A DNA stretch of 64,000 bases from UBA2334 sp964396895 (GTDB lineage Bacteria > Pseudomonadota > Gammaproteobacteria > Burkholderiales > Burkholderiaceae_C). Each line of letters opens with the position of its first letter. The first letter of the stretch is position 1. Position numbers and translations under genes: made by a program. The stretch is taken from NCBI GenBank assembly GCA_964396895.1, contig CAYNGJ010000010.1:1-64000 (forward strand), written 5' to 3'. The notes beneath the pieces are model-generated. The model ran no database searches and was not told the origin of the DNA. It was given only the letters and a program-made list of their open reading frames with translations. Shown one piece after another: positions 41,244 through 50,215 of the stretch.

Positions 41244-43535
41244 TTACCCCTGCTTCACACAGTCGGCGAAGTAGCTTTTTTTGCCGTCGGCATCGACCAT
41301 TTCAACCAGACCGTGGATATCGGTCTCAAAGCCAGGGCATTGGCCGTTGAACTCGCGCGAAAACTTGAGGTAATCCACGATTTTGCGGTTGAACACCTCT
41401 CCGGGAATCAGCAACGGAATGCCGGGAGGGTACGGCGTGACCAGGCTGGTGGTGACGCGGCCCTCCAGGTCGTCAATCGGCACGCGCTCGGTGGTGCGGT
41501 GTGCGATGTGTGAAAACGCATCGCTGGGCTTCATGGCCGGGGTCAGGTCGCTCAGGTACATCTCCGTGGTCAGGCGGGCGATGTCGTACTTGGCGTACAG
41601 GGCGTGCACGTGCTGGCAGAGGTCGCGCAGCCCCATTTTTTCGTAACGGGGGTGCTTCTGGCAGAACTCCGGCAGGATGCGCCACAGCGGCTGGTTGCGG
41701 TCGTAATCGTCTTTGAACTGCTGCAAAGCGGTCAGCAGCGTGTTCCAGCGGCCCTTGGTGATGCCGATGGTGAACAGAATGAAAAAGCTGTAGAGCCCGG
41801 TTTTTTCCACCACCACACCGTGCTCGGCCAGAAACTTGGTCACGATGCTGGCCGGAATGCCGGTGTCGGCAAAGCTGCCGTCAATGTCCAGACCCGGGGT
41901 GACGATGGTGGCCTTGATGGGGTCCAGCATGTTGAAACCCGGTGCCATGTCACCAAAGCCGTGCCAAGTTTTGACCGCAGCGGCCTCTTCGCTCATGCCC
42001 TCGGTGCGCTTGAGCACCCAGTCACTGGCCTTGCCCATGCCCTCTTCGGCCAGTTCCTGCGGGCCCCAGACCTTGAACCACCACTCGTCGTCACCAAACT
42101 CTTCATCCACCTTGCGCATGGCGCGGCGGAAGTCCAGCGCCTCCAGAATGCTTTCCTCAACCAGCGCACGGCCACCGGGCGGCTCCATCATGGCGGCGGC
42201 CACGTCGCAGCTGGCGATGATGGCGTACTGTGGGCTGGTGCTGGTGTGCATCAGGTACGACTCGTTGAACAGGTGCCGATCCAGTGGCGTGCTCTGCGAG
42301 TCCTGCACCAGCACATGGCTGGCCTGGCTGATGCCCGCCAACAGCTTGTGGATGGATTGGGTGGCGTAAACCACAGACTCTTTTGGCCGCGCACGCTTCT
42401 TGCCCATGGCATGGTAGCTGCCATAAAAGGAGTGGAAAGCGGCATGGGGCAACCAGGCCTCATCGAAATGCAGGTTGGCCACGTAGCCGTCCAGCATGCC
42501 CTTGATGGTCTCGGTGTTGTAGAGCACGCCGTCGTAAGTGGATTGCGTGAGCGTCAGAATGCGCGGCTTGACCTGTTCCGCGTCCACCCCCGCGAGCAGC
42601 GGGTTGGCGCGAATCTTGGCCTGAATGGCCTCAATCTCGAACTCGCTTTGCGGAATCGGGCCGATGATGCCGTAGTGGTTGCGCGTGGGCTTCAAAAACA
42701 CCGGCACCGCGCCCGTCATGATGATGCTGTGCAGGATGGACTTGTGGCAGTTGCGGTCCACCACCACCACGTCGCCCGGGGCCACCGTGTGGTGCCACAC
42801 CATTTTGTTGCTGGTGCTGGTGCCGTTGGTGACAAAAAAGCAGTGGTCGGCGTTGAAAATGCGCGCCGCGTTGCGCTCGGATGCACCAATGGCGCCGTTG
42901 TGGTCCAGCAACTGGCCCAGTTCTTCCACCGCGTTGCACACGTCGGCGCGCAGCATGTTTTCGCCGTAGAACTGGTGGTACATCTGGCCCACCGGGCTTT
43001 TCAGAAACGCCACGCCGCCCGAATGACCCGGGCAGTGCCAGCTGTAGGAGCCGTCTTCGGCGTAGTCGAGCAGCGCCTTGAAAAACGGGGGCTGAATGCC
43101 TTCCAGGTAGCTCTTGGCCTCGCGGATGATGTGGCGCGCCACAAACTCCGGCGTGTCCTCGAACATGTGGATGAAACCGTGCAGCTCCCGCAAGATGTCA
43201 TTGGGCAGGTGGCGGCTGGTTTTGGTTTCGCCGTAGATGTAGATGGGCACGTCGGCGTTCTTCCAGCGCACCTCTTCGATGAACGTGCGCAGGCTCAGCA
43301 CCACCGGGTCCAGGTCGGGGCCTGACGTGAATTCTTCATCGTCAATGGACAATATGAAGGCACTGGCCCTGGACTGCTGCTGGGCAAACTGCGACAGATC
43401 ACCATAGGTCGTCACACCCAGCACCTCGAAGCCCTCGGATTCAATGGCCTGCGCCAACGCGCGGATGCCCAGACCCGACGTGTTCTCGGAACGGTAGTCT
43501 TCGTCAATGATGACGATGGGAAAACGAAATTTCAT
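41244..43535 (-). CDS. Orn/Lys/Arg decarboxylase, PLP-dependent
   Basis: The 763-aa protein is a group III amino acid decarboxylase: an N-terminal receiver-like wing domain (FPIVIIDEDYRSENTSGLGIRAL), the aspartate aminotransferase-fold core with the PLP Lys in TQSIHKLLAGISQASH, the HCPGHSGG-like WHCPGHSGGVAF signature, and the C-terminal domain ending in KSYFADCVKQG. It removes CO2 from arginine, lysine or ornithine to give polyamines or acid resistance; the substrate cannot be fixed from motifs. ATG 43535 is the natural start. It converges with the ligase gene. Confidence 0.93.
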   Translation of the reverse strand: MKFRFPIVIIDEDYRSENTSGLGIRALAQAIESEGFEVLGVTTYGDLSQFAQQQSRASAFILSIDDEEFTSGPDLDPVVLSLRTFIEEVRWKNADVPIYIYGETKTSRHLPNDILRELHGFIHMFEDTPEFVARHIIREAKSYLEGIQPPFFKALLDYAEDGSYSWHCPGHSGGVAFLKSPVGQMYHQFYGENMLRADVCNAVEELGQLLDHNGAIGASERNAARIFNADHCFFVTNGTSTSNKMVWHHTVAPGDVVVVDRNCHKSILHSIIMTGAVPVFLKPTRNHYGIIGPIPQSEFEIEAIQAKIRANPLLAGVDAEQVKPRILTLTQSTYDGVLYNTETIKGMLDGYVANLHFDEAWLPHAAFHSFYGSYHAMGKKRARPKESVVYATQSIHKLLAGISQASHVLVQDSQSTPLDRHLFNESYLMHTSTSPQYAIIASCDVAAAMMEPPGGRALVEESILEALDFRRAMRKVDEEFGDDEWWFKVWGPQELAEEGMGKASDWVLKRTEGMSEEAAAVKTWHGFGDMAPGFNMLDPIKATIVTPGLDIDGSFADTGIPASIVTKFLAEHGVVVEKTGLYSFFILFTIGITKGRWNTLLTALQQFKDDYDRNQPLWRILPEFCQKHPRYEKMGLRDLCQHVHALYAKYDIARLTTEMYLSDLTPAMKPSDAFSHIAHRTTERVPIDDLEGRVTTSLVTPYPPGIPLLIPGEVFNRKIVDYLKFSREFNGQCPGFETDIHGLVEMVDADGKKSYFADCVKQG

Positions 43536-43677
43536 GGCAAGGCCCAAGTGGCGAGGTCAGACGACGAAAAAAGTGCGGAAAAAGAAAGCGCGAAGTGTAC
43601 GGAAATAATGTGTCCACTTTTCCCAACGTGCGCTGTGGCCCACAATCAAGCCCATGCTAATCACGCGGAGGGTTCAC

Positions 43678-44112
43678 ATGTCTGACTCAACCATTTGGTG
43701 GATGCTGGCTGGCTTGGCCGTCTCGGCCGAACTGCTCACGGGCACCTTTCACCTGCTGATGCTGGCCCTGGGCCTGACGGCCGGTGCATTGGGGGCCCAC
43801 CTGGGCTTGCCACTCACCGGGCAACTGGTGTGTGCGGCGGTGGTCGGTGGCGGTGCGGTGGCGATGTTGCAGCGGATACGTCCCCGCCCACAGAGCAGCC
43901 TCCCGCACCAGGCCAATGCGGATGTCAACCTGGACATAGGGCAAACCCTGCACATTGCCCGCTGGGAAGCGGGTGACACCACTCAGGCCCAATACCGCGG
44001 AGCGCTGTGGACCATAGAACTCATGCCCAATGAGGCCATGCATCCACCTGCTGCGGGGCTTTACCGCATCCGCGAGGTGGAAGGCAACCGCCTGCGCGTC
44101 AGCCCGGTCTGA
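43678..44112 (+). CDS. NfeD-family membrane protein
   Basis: The 144-aa protein has two or three hydrophobic helices (IWWMLAGLAVSAELLTGTFHLLML) and a C-terminal OB-fold domain (QTLHIARWEAGDTTQAQYRGALWTIEL), the short NfeD form. NfeD proteins partner with SPFH proteins, and the next gene encodes one. ATG 43678 follows GGAGGG at ideal spacing. It is divergent from the decarboxylase. Confidence 0.9.
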   Translation: MSDSTIWWMLAGLAVSAELLTGTFHLLMLALGLTAGALGAHLGLPLTGQLVCAAVVGGGAVAMLQRIRPRPQSSLPHQANADVNLDIGQTLHIARWEAGDTTQAQYRGALWTIELMPNEAMHPPAAGLYRIREVEGNRLRVSPV

Positions 44113-44164
44113 CGGCCCTCTGCACCCCACCCTGCCCTCCACCACCTCAAAAGGGAGTATCGAC

Positions 44165-45091
44165 ATGGAAGTTGCCATTTTTCTGTTCGTTGTCACGCTG
44201 ATTTTCATCATCAAATCCATCAAGATCGTGCCCCAGCAAAACGCTTGGGTGCGCGAACGGCTGGGCAAGTACGCAGGCACGCTCACCCCAGGTCTGAACT
44301 TCCTGGTGCCCTTCATCGACGTGGTGGCCTACAAGCACTCACTGAAAGAAATTCCACTGGATGTGCCCAGCCAGGTCTGCATCACCAAAGACAACACCCA
44401 ACTGCAGGTCGATGGCATTCTGTATTTCCAGGTGACCGATCCCATGCGGGCCAGCTATGGATCGTCCAACTACGTGCACGCCATCACGCAACTGGCCCAG
44501 ACCACCTTGCGCTCGGTCATTGGCAAGCTGGAGCTGGACAGGACCTTTGAGGAGCGCGACATCCTCAATGCCCAGGTCGTGGCAGCCATTGACGAGGCCG
44601 CGCTCAACTGGGGGGTCAAGGTGCTGCGCTACGAAATCAAGGACCTGACGCCACCCAAGGAAATTTTGCACGCCATGCAGCAGCAAATCACGGCCGAGCG
44701 CGAGAAGCGTGCCCTCATTGCCGCCTCTGAGGGCCGCAAGCAAGAACAAATCAACATTGCCACGGGTGAGCGCGAGGCCTTCATCGCACGCTCGGAAGGC
44801 GAAAAACAGGCTGCCATCAACAACGCAGAGGGTGAGGCGGCCGCCATTTTGTCGGTGGCCGAAGCCTCGGCACAGGCCATCGAGCGCATTGCCTCGGCCA
44901 TTCGCCAACCGGGAGGACAGGAGGCCGTGCAACTCAAGGTGGCCGAAAAGGCGGTGGAGGCTTATGGGCGTGTGGCGGCAGACGCCACCACCACACTCAT
45001 CGTGCCGGGAAACATGGCAGAAGTCTCTGGACTCATCGCTTCGGCCATGAAAATGCTGCAAGGCACCGGTGGAATGTCGAGCAAATCCTGA
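44165..45091 (+). CDS. SPFH/band 7 membrane protein (QmcA/paraslipin type)
   Basis: The 308-aa protein has one N-terminal helix (VAIFLFVVTLIFIIKSIKIV), then the SPFH domain (RLGKYAGTLTPGLNFLVPFID; LDVPSQVCITKDNTQLQVDG) and a long Ala/Glu-rich coiled coil (ITAEREKRALIAASEGRKQEQIN) that makes large oligomers. It probably organises membrane microdomains or regulates proteolysis with its NfeD partner, encoded 52 bp upstream. The ATG follows GGGAG. Confidence 0.94.
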   Translation: MEVAIFLFVVTLIFIIKSIKIVPQQNAWVRERLGKYAGTLTPGLNFLVPFIDVVAYKHSLKEIPLDVPSQVCITKDNTQLQVDGILYFQVTDPMRASYGSSNYVHAITQLAQTTLRSVIGKLELDRTFEERDILNAQVVAAIDEAALNWGVKVLRYEIKDLTPPKEILHAMQQQITAEREKRALIAASEGRKQEQINIATGEREAFIARSEGEKQAAINNAEGEAAAILSVAEASAQAIERIASAIRQPGGQEAVQLKVAEKAVEAYGRVAADATTTLIVPGNMAEVSGLIASAMKMLQGTGGMSSKS

Positions 45092-45131
45092 ACTTTGTGC
45101 CAAAAAGCCCAGCAAGCCCCCAGGGCACTGC

Positions 45132-45137
45132 TATAAT
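45132..45137 (+). promoter_or_regulatory. Probable -10 box of tRNA-Ser
   Basis: TATAAT lies 13 bp before the first base of tRNA-Ser. A clear -35 box is not evident. Confidence 0.5.
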
Positions 45138-45149
45138 CACAGGCTTCGC

Positions 45150-45239
<90 letters not shown>

Positions 45240-45251
45240 CGATATACATCT

Positions 45252-45278
45252 AAGCCCTTGATCTTCAAGGGCTTTTTT
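45252..45278 (+). terminator. Rho-independent terminator after tRNA-Ser
   Basis: AAGCCCTTGA (45252-45261) pairs with TCAAGGGCTT (45265-45274) with a 3-base loop, followed by T residues. Confidence 0.88.
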
Positions 45279-45314
45279 GTTTCTGTCACTCGAAGACCTG
45301 CCACGGCAGAGTAC

Positions 45315-45342
45315 AAAAAAGCCACCCGAGGGTGGCTTTTTT
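45315..45342. terminator. Bidirectional terminator between tRNA-Ser and binding-protein gene
   Basis: GCCACCC (45321-45327) pairs with GGGTGGC (45330-45336), flanked by A6 and T6, so it can end transcripts from both sides. The minus-strand binding-protein gene ends at 45363. Confidence 0.85.
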
Positions 45343-45362
45343 GTGGCTGTGAGGGAAGAATC

Positions 45363-46553
45363 TCAGCGAATCACCGCCAAGGTGGTGCGAGCGCCGCCCT
45401 TGTAGGTCATGAGGGTCAGTGCACCGTTTTTGATGTCGCCTTTTTCGTCGAAAGACACAGTGCCAGTCACACCTTTGTAGCCATTGGTGGCTGCCAGCGC
45501 TGGCAGGTACACGGCAGGATCAGAGGACCCAGCGCGCACCATGGCGTCGGCCATGACCTTCACAGCGTCGTAGACGTAGGGGGCGTACACCTGAACGTCA
45601 GAACCGAATTTGGCTTTGAAATCGGCGCGGAATTTCTCCATGCCCACTTTCTCTTCGCCTTCCACGCCACCGGCTTCCGCGCAGTAAACCTGCTCGTCGG
45701 ACATGCCGTCGCCGGCCAGCTTGGGCAGCTCGCTGGAGCAAATGCCATCGCCGCCCATGAACTTGGCGGTGATGCCCAGTTGCTTCATCTGCTTGAGCAT
45801 GGGGCCTGCCACAGCGTCCATGCCGCCGAAGAACACCACGTCAGGCTTCTTGCCCTTCAGGGTGGTCAGGATGGCATTGAAGTCGGTGGCCTTGTCATTG
45901 GTGAACTCACGGCCAACGATTTTGCCGCCAGCGGCTGCCACGGCTTTTTCAAACTCGTCGGCAACGCCCTGACCGTAGGCGGTGCGGTCGTCAATGACAG
46001 CCACGTTCTTGGCCTTCAGCGTGTCCACTGCGTACTTGCCCAGGGTGGAACCCAGGTGCACGTCGTCAGCCACCATGCGGAAGGTGGTTTTGTAACCTTG
46101 GCGGGTGTACTTGGGGTTGGTGGCGGAAGGTGACACCTGCGGCAGACCAGCCTGGCTGTACAGCGAGGATGCAGGAATGGTGGTGCCAGAGTTCAGGTGA
46201 CCGACCACGCCATTGACTTTGGCATCAATCAGCTTCTGGGCGGCGGCAGTACCTTGCTTGGGATCAGCGGCATCGTCTTCAGCCAGCAGTTCGAACTTGG
46301 CCACTTTGCCACCGATCTTCACGCCTGCGGCGTTCAGCTCGTCGATGGCCATTTTGGCACCGTTTTCGTTGTCTTTGCCCAAGTGGGCAATGGCACCGCT
46401 GGTGGGGCCGACGTGGCCAATTTTCACCACCAAGGAGTCGGCAGCAGGCGCGGCTGCGGGTGCAGCGGCAGGCGCAGGTGCCTCCTCTTTCTTGCCACAA
46501 GCGGCCAGAACGACTGCTGCAGAAATGACAGCCAGTTTCATTTTCATTTGCAT
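45363..46553 (-). CDS. Branched-chain amino acid ABC transporter binding lipoprotein (LivJ/K type)
   Basis: The 396-aa protein has a signal peptide with lipobox (AVVLAAC), an Ala/Pro linker, and the type I periplasmic binding fold of LivK-like proteins (KIGHVGPTSGAIAHLGKDNENGAKMAIDELN; VVGHLNSGTTIPAS; VFFGGMDAVAGPML). It probably captures leucine, isoleucine and valine or related amino acids, anchored to the inner membrane. ATG 46553 follows AAGGA. Permease and ATPase genes are not in the window, and strong terminators flank it on both sides, so it is transcribed alone. Confidence 0.93.
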   Translation of the reverse strand: MQMKMKLAVISAAVVLAACGKKEEAPAPAAAPAAAPAADSLVVKIGHVGPTSGAIAHLGKDNENGAKMAIDELNAAGVKIGGKVAKFELLAEDDAADPKQGTAAAQKLIDAKVNGVVGHLNSGTTIPASSLYSQAGLPQVSPSATNPKYTRQGYKTTFRMVADDVHLGSTLGKYAVDTLKAKNVAVIDDRTAYGQGVADEFEKAVAAAGGKIVGREFTNDKATDFNAILTTLKGKKPDVVFFGGMDAVAGPMLKQMKQLGITAKFMGGDGICSSELPKLAGDGMSDEQVYCAEAGGVEGEEKVGMEKFRADFKAKFGSDVQVYAPYVYDAVKVMADAMVRAGSSDPAVYLPALAATNGYKGVTGTVSFDEKGDIKNGALTLMTYKGGARTTLAVIR

Positions 46554-46630
46554 ATGTTTCCTTGAAGGAGAGTAAAGCAGAGTTGATTGAGCGGAGTTGA
46601 CGAAGTCCTCCACAACGCACACGATAACCT

Positions 46631-46654
46631 AAAAAAGGCGCATCTTGGTGCGCC
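46631..46654 (-). terminator. Rho-independent terminator after pepA-holC operon
   Basis: On the minus strand GGCGCA (46654-46649) pairs with TGCGCC (46642-46637) and is followed by T6. It lies 77 bp past the stop of the last gene in the pepA-holC run. Confidence 0.75.
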
Positions 46655-46730
46655 CAGACTGGCCTGCTGCAGCACCCTAGGGTAACTACCGAAAGCCATT
46701 CATGAAATCACTGTTTCATTAGCCAATCTG

Positions 46731-47138
46731 CTACTCAGGTACCGACGAGCGTTGTTGAAGCGCTGCTTGCACCGCATCTTCCACCAGGGAATGCACCAAT
46801 GGCAGGAGTTCGGCACGCAGACTTTGGATCAACAGCAACTGCTGTGCCTGAACTTGCTGCATCACCATGGTGCGCAGATGGTCGTCCAGGGCTTGGTGCA
46901 CTGTTTCGCACACCTTCGCCACCAATGCCGCAGCATCCGGTGTGGACTGGGCGGATTCAGCAACCAGCCCGGACTCCTGGCTCGCGGCGTTTCCGTTCTC
47001 TTGGCCCACCACCATGGCCTGCTCTGCCCGAACAACGTCGACATCCGGGGAAGTGGCCTGCACCATTGCCGTGGCCATCAACTCCTCCGGGCGCACCACA
47101 TCGGTGAGTGTCGGCACAAAACGACGAGGTGAGTTCAT
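46731..47138 (-). CDS. Unrecognised protein downstream of holC (135 aa)
   Basis: The protein has a flexible, acidic N-terminal half and a helical C-terminal half (LVAKVCETVHQALDDHLRTMVMQQVQAQQLLLIQSL) that looks like a coiled coil. Its ATG overlaps the holC stop (ATGA), so it is coupled to holC. Similar genes (DUF2486-like, from memory) follow holC in Burkholderiales. A role at the replisome clamp-loader is possible from context but not shown. Confidence 0.75.
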   Translation of the reverse strand: MNSPRRFVPTLTDVVRPEELMATAMVQATSPDVDVVRAEQAMVVGQENGNAASQESGLVAESAQSTPDAAALVAKVCETVHQALDDHLRTMVMQQVQAQQLLLIQSLRAELLPLVHSLVEDAVQAALQQRSSVPE

Positions 47139-47563
47139 GCGCCGTGTGCCCCCACATCGAACCGGTTGGGCGCATGACCAGCAGCGGCGTGTTGGCGCCA
47201 GCGTTGTCGGGCGTTGGCCCGATCGGCCTCCTGCGTGGACACCACATCGATCAAGCGCTCAAAACGCTCGTGACCTGCCGGCGTCTGATCCCGCAAATTA
47301 ACCAGCACATGGGCGGGCTCATCTCCCGTCAGGTGCGTGCGCAGCCAAACGGGCGAGCGTTGACACACGTGCGGTGAGGCCTGCAGCCCTGCGTGGGGAA
47401 TGAAGGACAGCGCGCCCAGCATCCACAACTGGCTGTCAATTCGCCCCAACTGCTCGGCATCAGCACACACTACCAGGCGCGCACCCTTGCCCAGGGCCTT
47501 GCGAATGAGTCGGCAGGTGTAGGCCACCGGATCCGCCACGTTGAAGTGAAAGTCCACCTGCAC
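47135..47563 (-). CDS. holC: DNA polymerase III chi subunit
   Basis: HolC is the clamp-loader subunit that contacts single-stranded DNA-binding protein. The 142-aa protein shows the family pattern VDFHFNVADPVAYTCRLIRKALGKGARLVVC, LWMLGALSFIPH and EPAHVLVNL, FERLIDVV. The GTG at 47561-47563 is chosen: it lies 11 bp after the pepA stop, in agreement with the usual pepA-holC order, and upstream frame is antisense-like text. An in-frame GTG two codons on is an alternative. Confidence 0.92.
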   Translation of the reverse strand: MQVDFHFNVADPVAYTCRLIRKALGKGARLVVCADAEQLGRIDSQLWMLGALSFIPHAGLQASPHVCQRSPVWLRTHLTGDEPAHVLVNLRDQTPAGHERFERLIDVVSTQEADRANARQRWRQHAAAGHAPNRFDVGAHGA

Positions 47564-47574
47564 AACAGCCCTGC

Positions 47575-49089
47575 TCAAGCCTTGGCGCGACGCGACTTGC
47601 CGCGACCCAATGTTGGCACTGGGGCCGGGGCGACTGCGGCTTGGCTGAGAACGAAGTCCACCAGCAAGCCCACGGGACGACCCGTGGCACCTTTGGCTGC
47701 GCCACTCTTCCAAGCGGTGCCGGCAATGTCCAGGTGGGCCCAGCGCATGTCAGCAGAAAACTTCTGCAAGAACTTGGCCGCAGAAATGGCGCCACCGGCC
47801 CGGCCAGCCACGTTCGCCATGTCGGCAAAGCTGGACTTCAGGCCTTCTGCGTAGTCGTCGTCCAACGGCATGCGCCAGCACAGGTCCAGTGCCGACTCTC
47901 CGGCGCTGGCAAGGTCAGCGGCCAGGTCGTCGTGCGCGCTGAACAAGCCGCTGCGCACACCGCCCAAGGAAATGACACAGGCGCCGGTGAGCGTGGCCAC
48001 GTCGATGGTGCAAGCCGGTTTCAAGCGCGCGGCGTAGGTGAGGGCATCACACAGAATGAGTCGCCCTTCTGCGTCGGTGTTGAGGATTTCGATCGTTTGT
48101 CCGCTCATGCTGGTGACCACATCACCGGGCTTGATGGCACGGCCGTCGGGCATGTTTTCGCACGAGGGGATGATGCCCACCACATTCACCGCAGGCTGCA
48201 GCTCGGCAATGGCACGCAGGGTGCCCAGCACACTGGCCGCACCGCCCATGTCGTACTTCATTTCGTCCATTTCGGGTGCGGGCTTGATGGAGATGCCCCC
48301 CGTGTCAAAGGTGATGCCTTTGCCCACCAGCACCACGGGCGCCTGCGACTTGGCCGCGCCTTGGTAGCGAATGACGATGAACCGCAAGGGTTCGGCAGAC
48401 CCTTGGGCCACCGCCATGAATGCGCCCATGCCCAGCTTGGCCACCTCTTTGGGGCCGAGCACCTCCACCGACACGTGGTCGAGCTTGTCCAGTTTTTGTG
48501 CGGCACGGGCCAGCAAGGTGGGGGTGGCGTGGTTGCCAGGGCGGTTGGCCCACTCTTTGGCCAACTCAATGCCTTTGACCAAGGCGCACGCCTGATCAAA
48601 CTGCTGACGAGCGTCGTCTGAGTCTGCGGCAGCCAGTGTGAGTTTGGACAGCGCACGGGGCTTGGGCTTGGACAAGGTACTGGTGTATGAATAGGTGGCC
48701 TCCGCGCAGGCCACCAATGCCGCACGCAGCGCCCCTGGCTGTGCCGTCACCCACCCCGTGAACAGCGCCACCTTGTGCACGCTGACTTGGCGCAGTGTGG
48801 CAAACGCGGCCAGCATGGCTTTGCGCATGGCCGCAGCGGAACCATCGCCCACCCGCACCAGCACCAAGCGGGTGGCCACACACTGCGCGCCCATGTGGGT
48901 GGAGATCAATTTGCCCGCGCCCGCTTCCAGGTCACCCGAAGTCGCCACCTTTTGCACCCATTGCAACAGGTGGCCACCCGCAGAACCGGCTGGCAAGGTC
49001 AGCATCTCATCGGGAAGTGCCAACACCAGTGCATCCGTCTTGAGGGATGCGGCTTGGTCGAGGGTGAGGGTTTTGAATTCAAAGTCCAT
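47575..49089 (-). CDS. pepA: Leucyl aminopeptidase (M17)
   Basis: PepA is a cytoplasmic two-metal aminopeptidase, which in other bacteria also binds DNA. The 504-aa chain has an N-terminal macro-like domain and the M17 catalytic domain with VGKGITFDTGGISIKPA, MKYDMGGAASV and the signature NTDAEGRLILCDAL, which hold the metal ligands. The C-terminus has an added Pro/Ala then basic tail (GRGKSRRAKA). ATG 49089 is natural (MDFEFKTLTLDQA). It is divergent from lptF with only 22 bp between starts. Confidence 0.96.
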   Translation of the reverse strand: MDFEFKTLTLDQAASLKTDALVLALPDEMLTLPAGSAGGHLLQWVQKVATSGDLEAGAGKLISTHMGAQCVATRLVLVRVGDGSAAAMRKAMLAAFATLRQVSVHKVALFTGWVTAQPGALRAALVACAEATYSYTSTLSKPKPRALSKLTLAAADSDDARQQFDQACALVKGIELAKEWANRPGNHATPTLLARAAQKLDKLDHVSVEVLGPKEVAKLGMGAFMAVAQGSAEPLRFIVIRYQGAAKSQAPVVLVGKGITFDTGGISIKPAPEMDEMKYDMGGAASVLGTLRAIAELQPAVNVVGIIPSCENMPDGRAIKPGDVVTSMSGQTIEILNTDAEGRLILCDALTYAARLKPACTIDVATLTGACVISLGGVRSGLFSAHDDLAADLASAGESALDLCWRMPLDDDYAEGLKSSFADMANVAGRAGGAISAAKFLQKFSADMRWAHLDIAGTAWKSGAAKGATGRPVGLLVDFVLSQAAVAPAPVPTLGRGKSRRAKA

Positions 49090-49111
49090 AATTGCGGTTT
49101 CCTGTGCTGCC

Positions 49112-50215
49112 ATGTTATTCCATTCTTCCATTCGTCGAGAGCTGGCCCGCAGCTTTGGTGGCACCTTGCTGGTGCTGTTCACCATTGTGGTCACCATCAT
49201 GCTCATCCGCACCCTCAGCCTCGCCACTTCGGGCAGCGTGGACCCCAAAGAAGTCATGCTGGTTCTCGGTTACACCGTGCTGGGGCGGCTCCACATCATC
49301 CTGACCATGGCGTTGTTCATCGCCGTGGTGTCTGTGCTGTCGCGCATGCACAGCGACAGCGAAATGGTCATCTGGATGGGTGCCGGGCGCGGCCTGGCGG
49401 GCATGACCGGGCCGGTACTGCGTTTTGCCTGGCCAGTGCTGCTGACCATGGCGGTACTGGTGTTGCTGGCGTGGCCGTGGGCCAACCGGCAAACCGCTGA
49501 GCTGCGTGACCGCTTTGCCCAACGGGGCGACCTGCAACGTGTGCAACCCGGGCAATTCCAGGCCGATGCCCGGGGTCGGCGCGTGTTCTTCATCGACAAA
49601 AACACCGCCGACGGCACCCAGGGACGCAACGTGTTCATTTCCGCCCGAGACGAGCGGGGGGAAAGCACCATTTCCGCGCGGGCGGCCACTGTGCAGGCTG
49701 GCCCCAACGGCCAGTTTCTGTTGCTCAACACCGGCCAGCGACTGGAGGTATCGGCCGACATGCAGAGTCTGCGGGTGAGCGAGTTTGAAGAACACCTGGT
49801 GCGCATCAATGAAAAGACCTTCACCCTGGGAGATGACTTGGGCATGAAAACCCGCGCCACCTGGCGACTGTGGAGCGACAACAGCCCGCAGGCCAAGGGC
49901 GAGTTGGCCTGGCGCGTGGGTCTGCTGCTGAGCGCGTTCAACCTGCTGCTGCTGGGCTTGGCCATTGCCTCGGCCAACCCACGGGCGGGCCGCAGCGGTA
50001 ACGTGGCATTTGCGCTGTTTGCCTTCCTGCTGTACTTCAACTTGCTCAACATGGGCGAAAGCTGGGTGTCGCGCGGCCGCATGTCGGCCGTGGGCTGGAC
50101 GCTGATGCTGCACGGCACGGTGTTTCTGGGTGCGGTGGCGTGGCTGTACAAGCGCCATGAAAACATCAGCTTCGTGTCCTGGTGGCGCGGCTGGATGCGC
50201 AGGGGCGTGACATGA
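49112..50215 (+). CDS. lptF: LPS export permease LptF
   Basis: LptF and LptG form the inner-membrane half of the LptB2FGC machine that extracts LPS. The 367-aa protein has three N-terminal helices (LLVLFTIVVTIMLIRTLSLA; LHIILTMALFIAVVSVLSRM; VLLTMAVLVLLAWPW), a periplasmic beta-jellyroll (about 110-260) and three C-terminal helices. The start MLFHSSIRRELARSF is typical. Its last bases overlap lptG by ATGA. Confidence 0.95.
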   Translation: MLFHSSIRRELARSFGGTLLVLFTIVVTIMLIRTLSLATSGSVDPKEVMLVLGYTVLGRLHIILTMALFIAVVSVLSRMHSDSEMVIWMGAGRGLAGMTGPVLRFAWPVLLTMAVLVLLAWPWANRQTAELRDRFAQRGDLQRVQPGQFQADARGRRVFFIDKNTADGTQGRNVFISARDERGESTISARAATVQAGPNGQFLLLNTGQRLEVSADMQSLRVSEFEEHLVRINEKTFTLGDDLGMKTRATWRLWSDNSPQAKGELAWRVGLLLSAFNLLLLGLAIASANPRAGRSGNVAFALFAFLLYFNLLNMGESWVSRGRMSAVGWTLMLHGTVFLGAVAWLYKRHENISFVSWWRGWMRRGVT

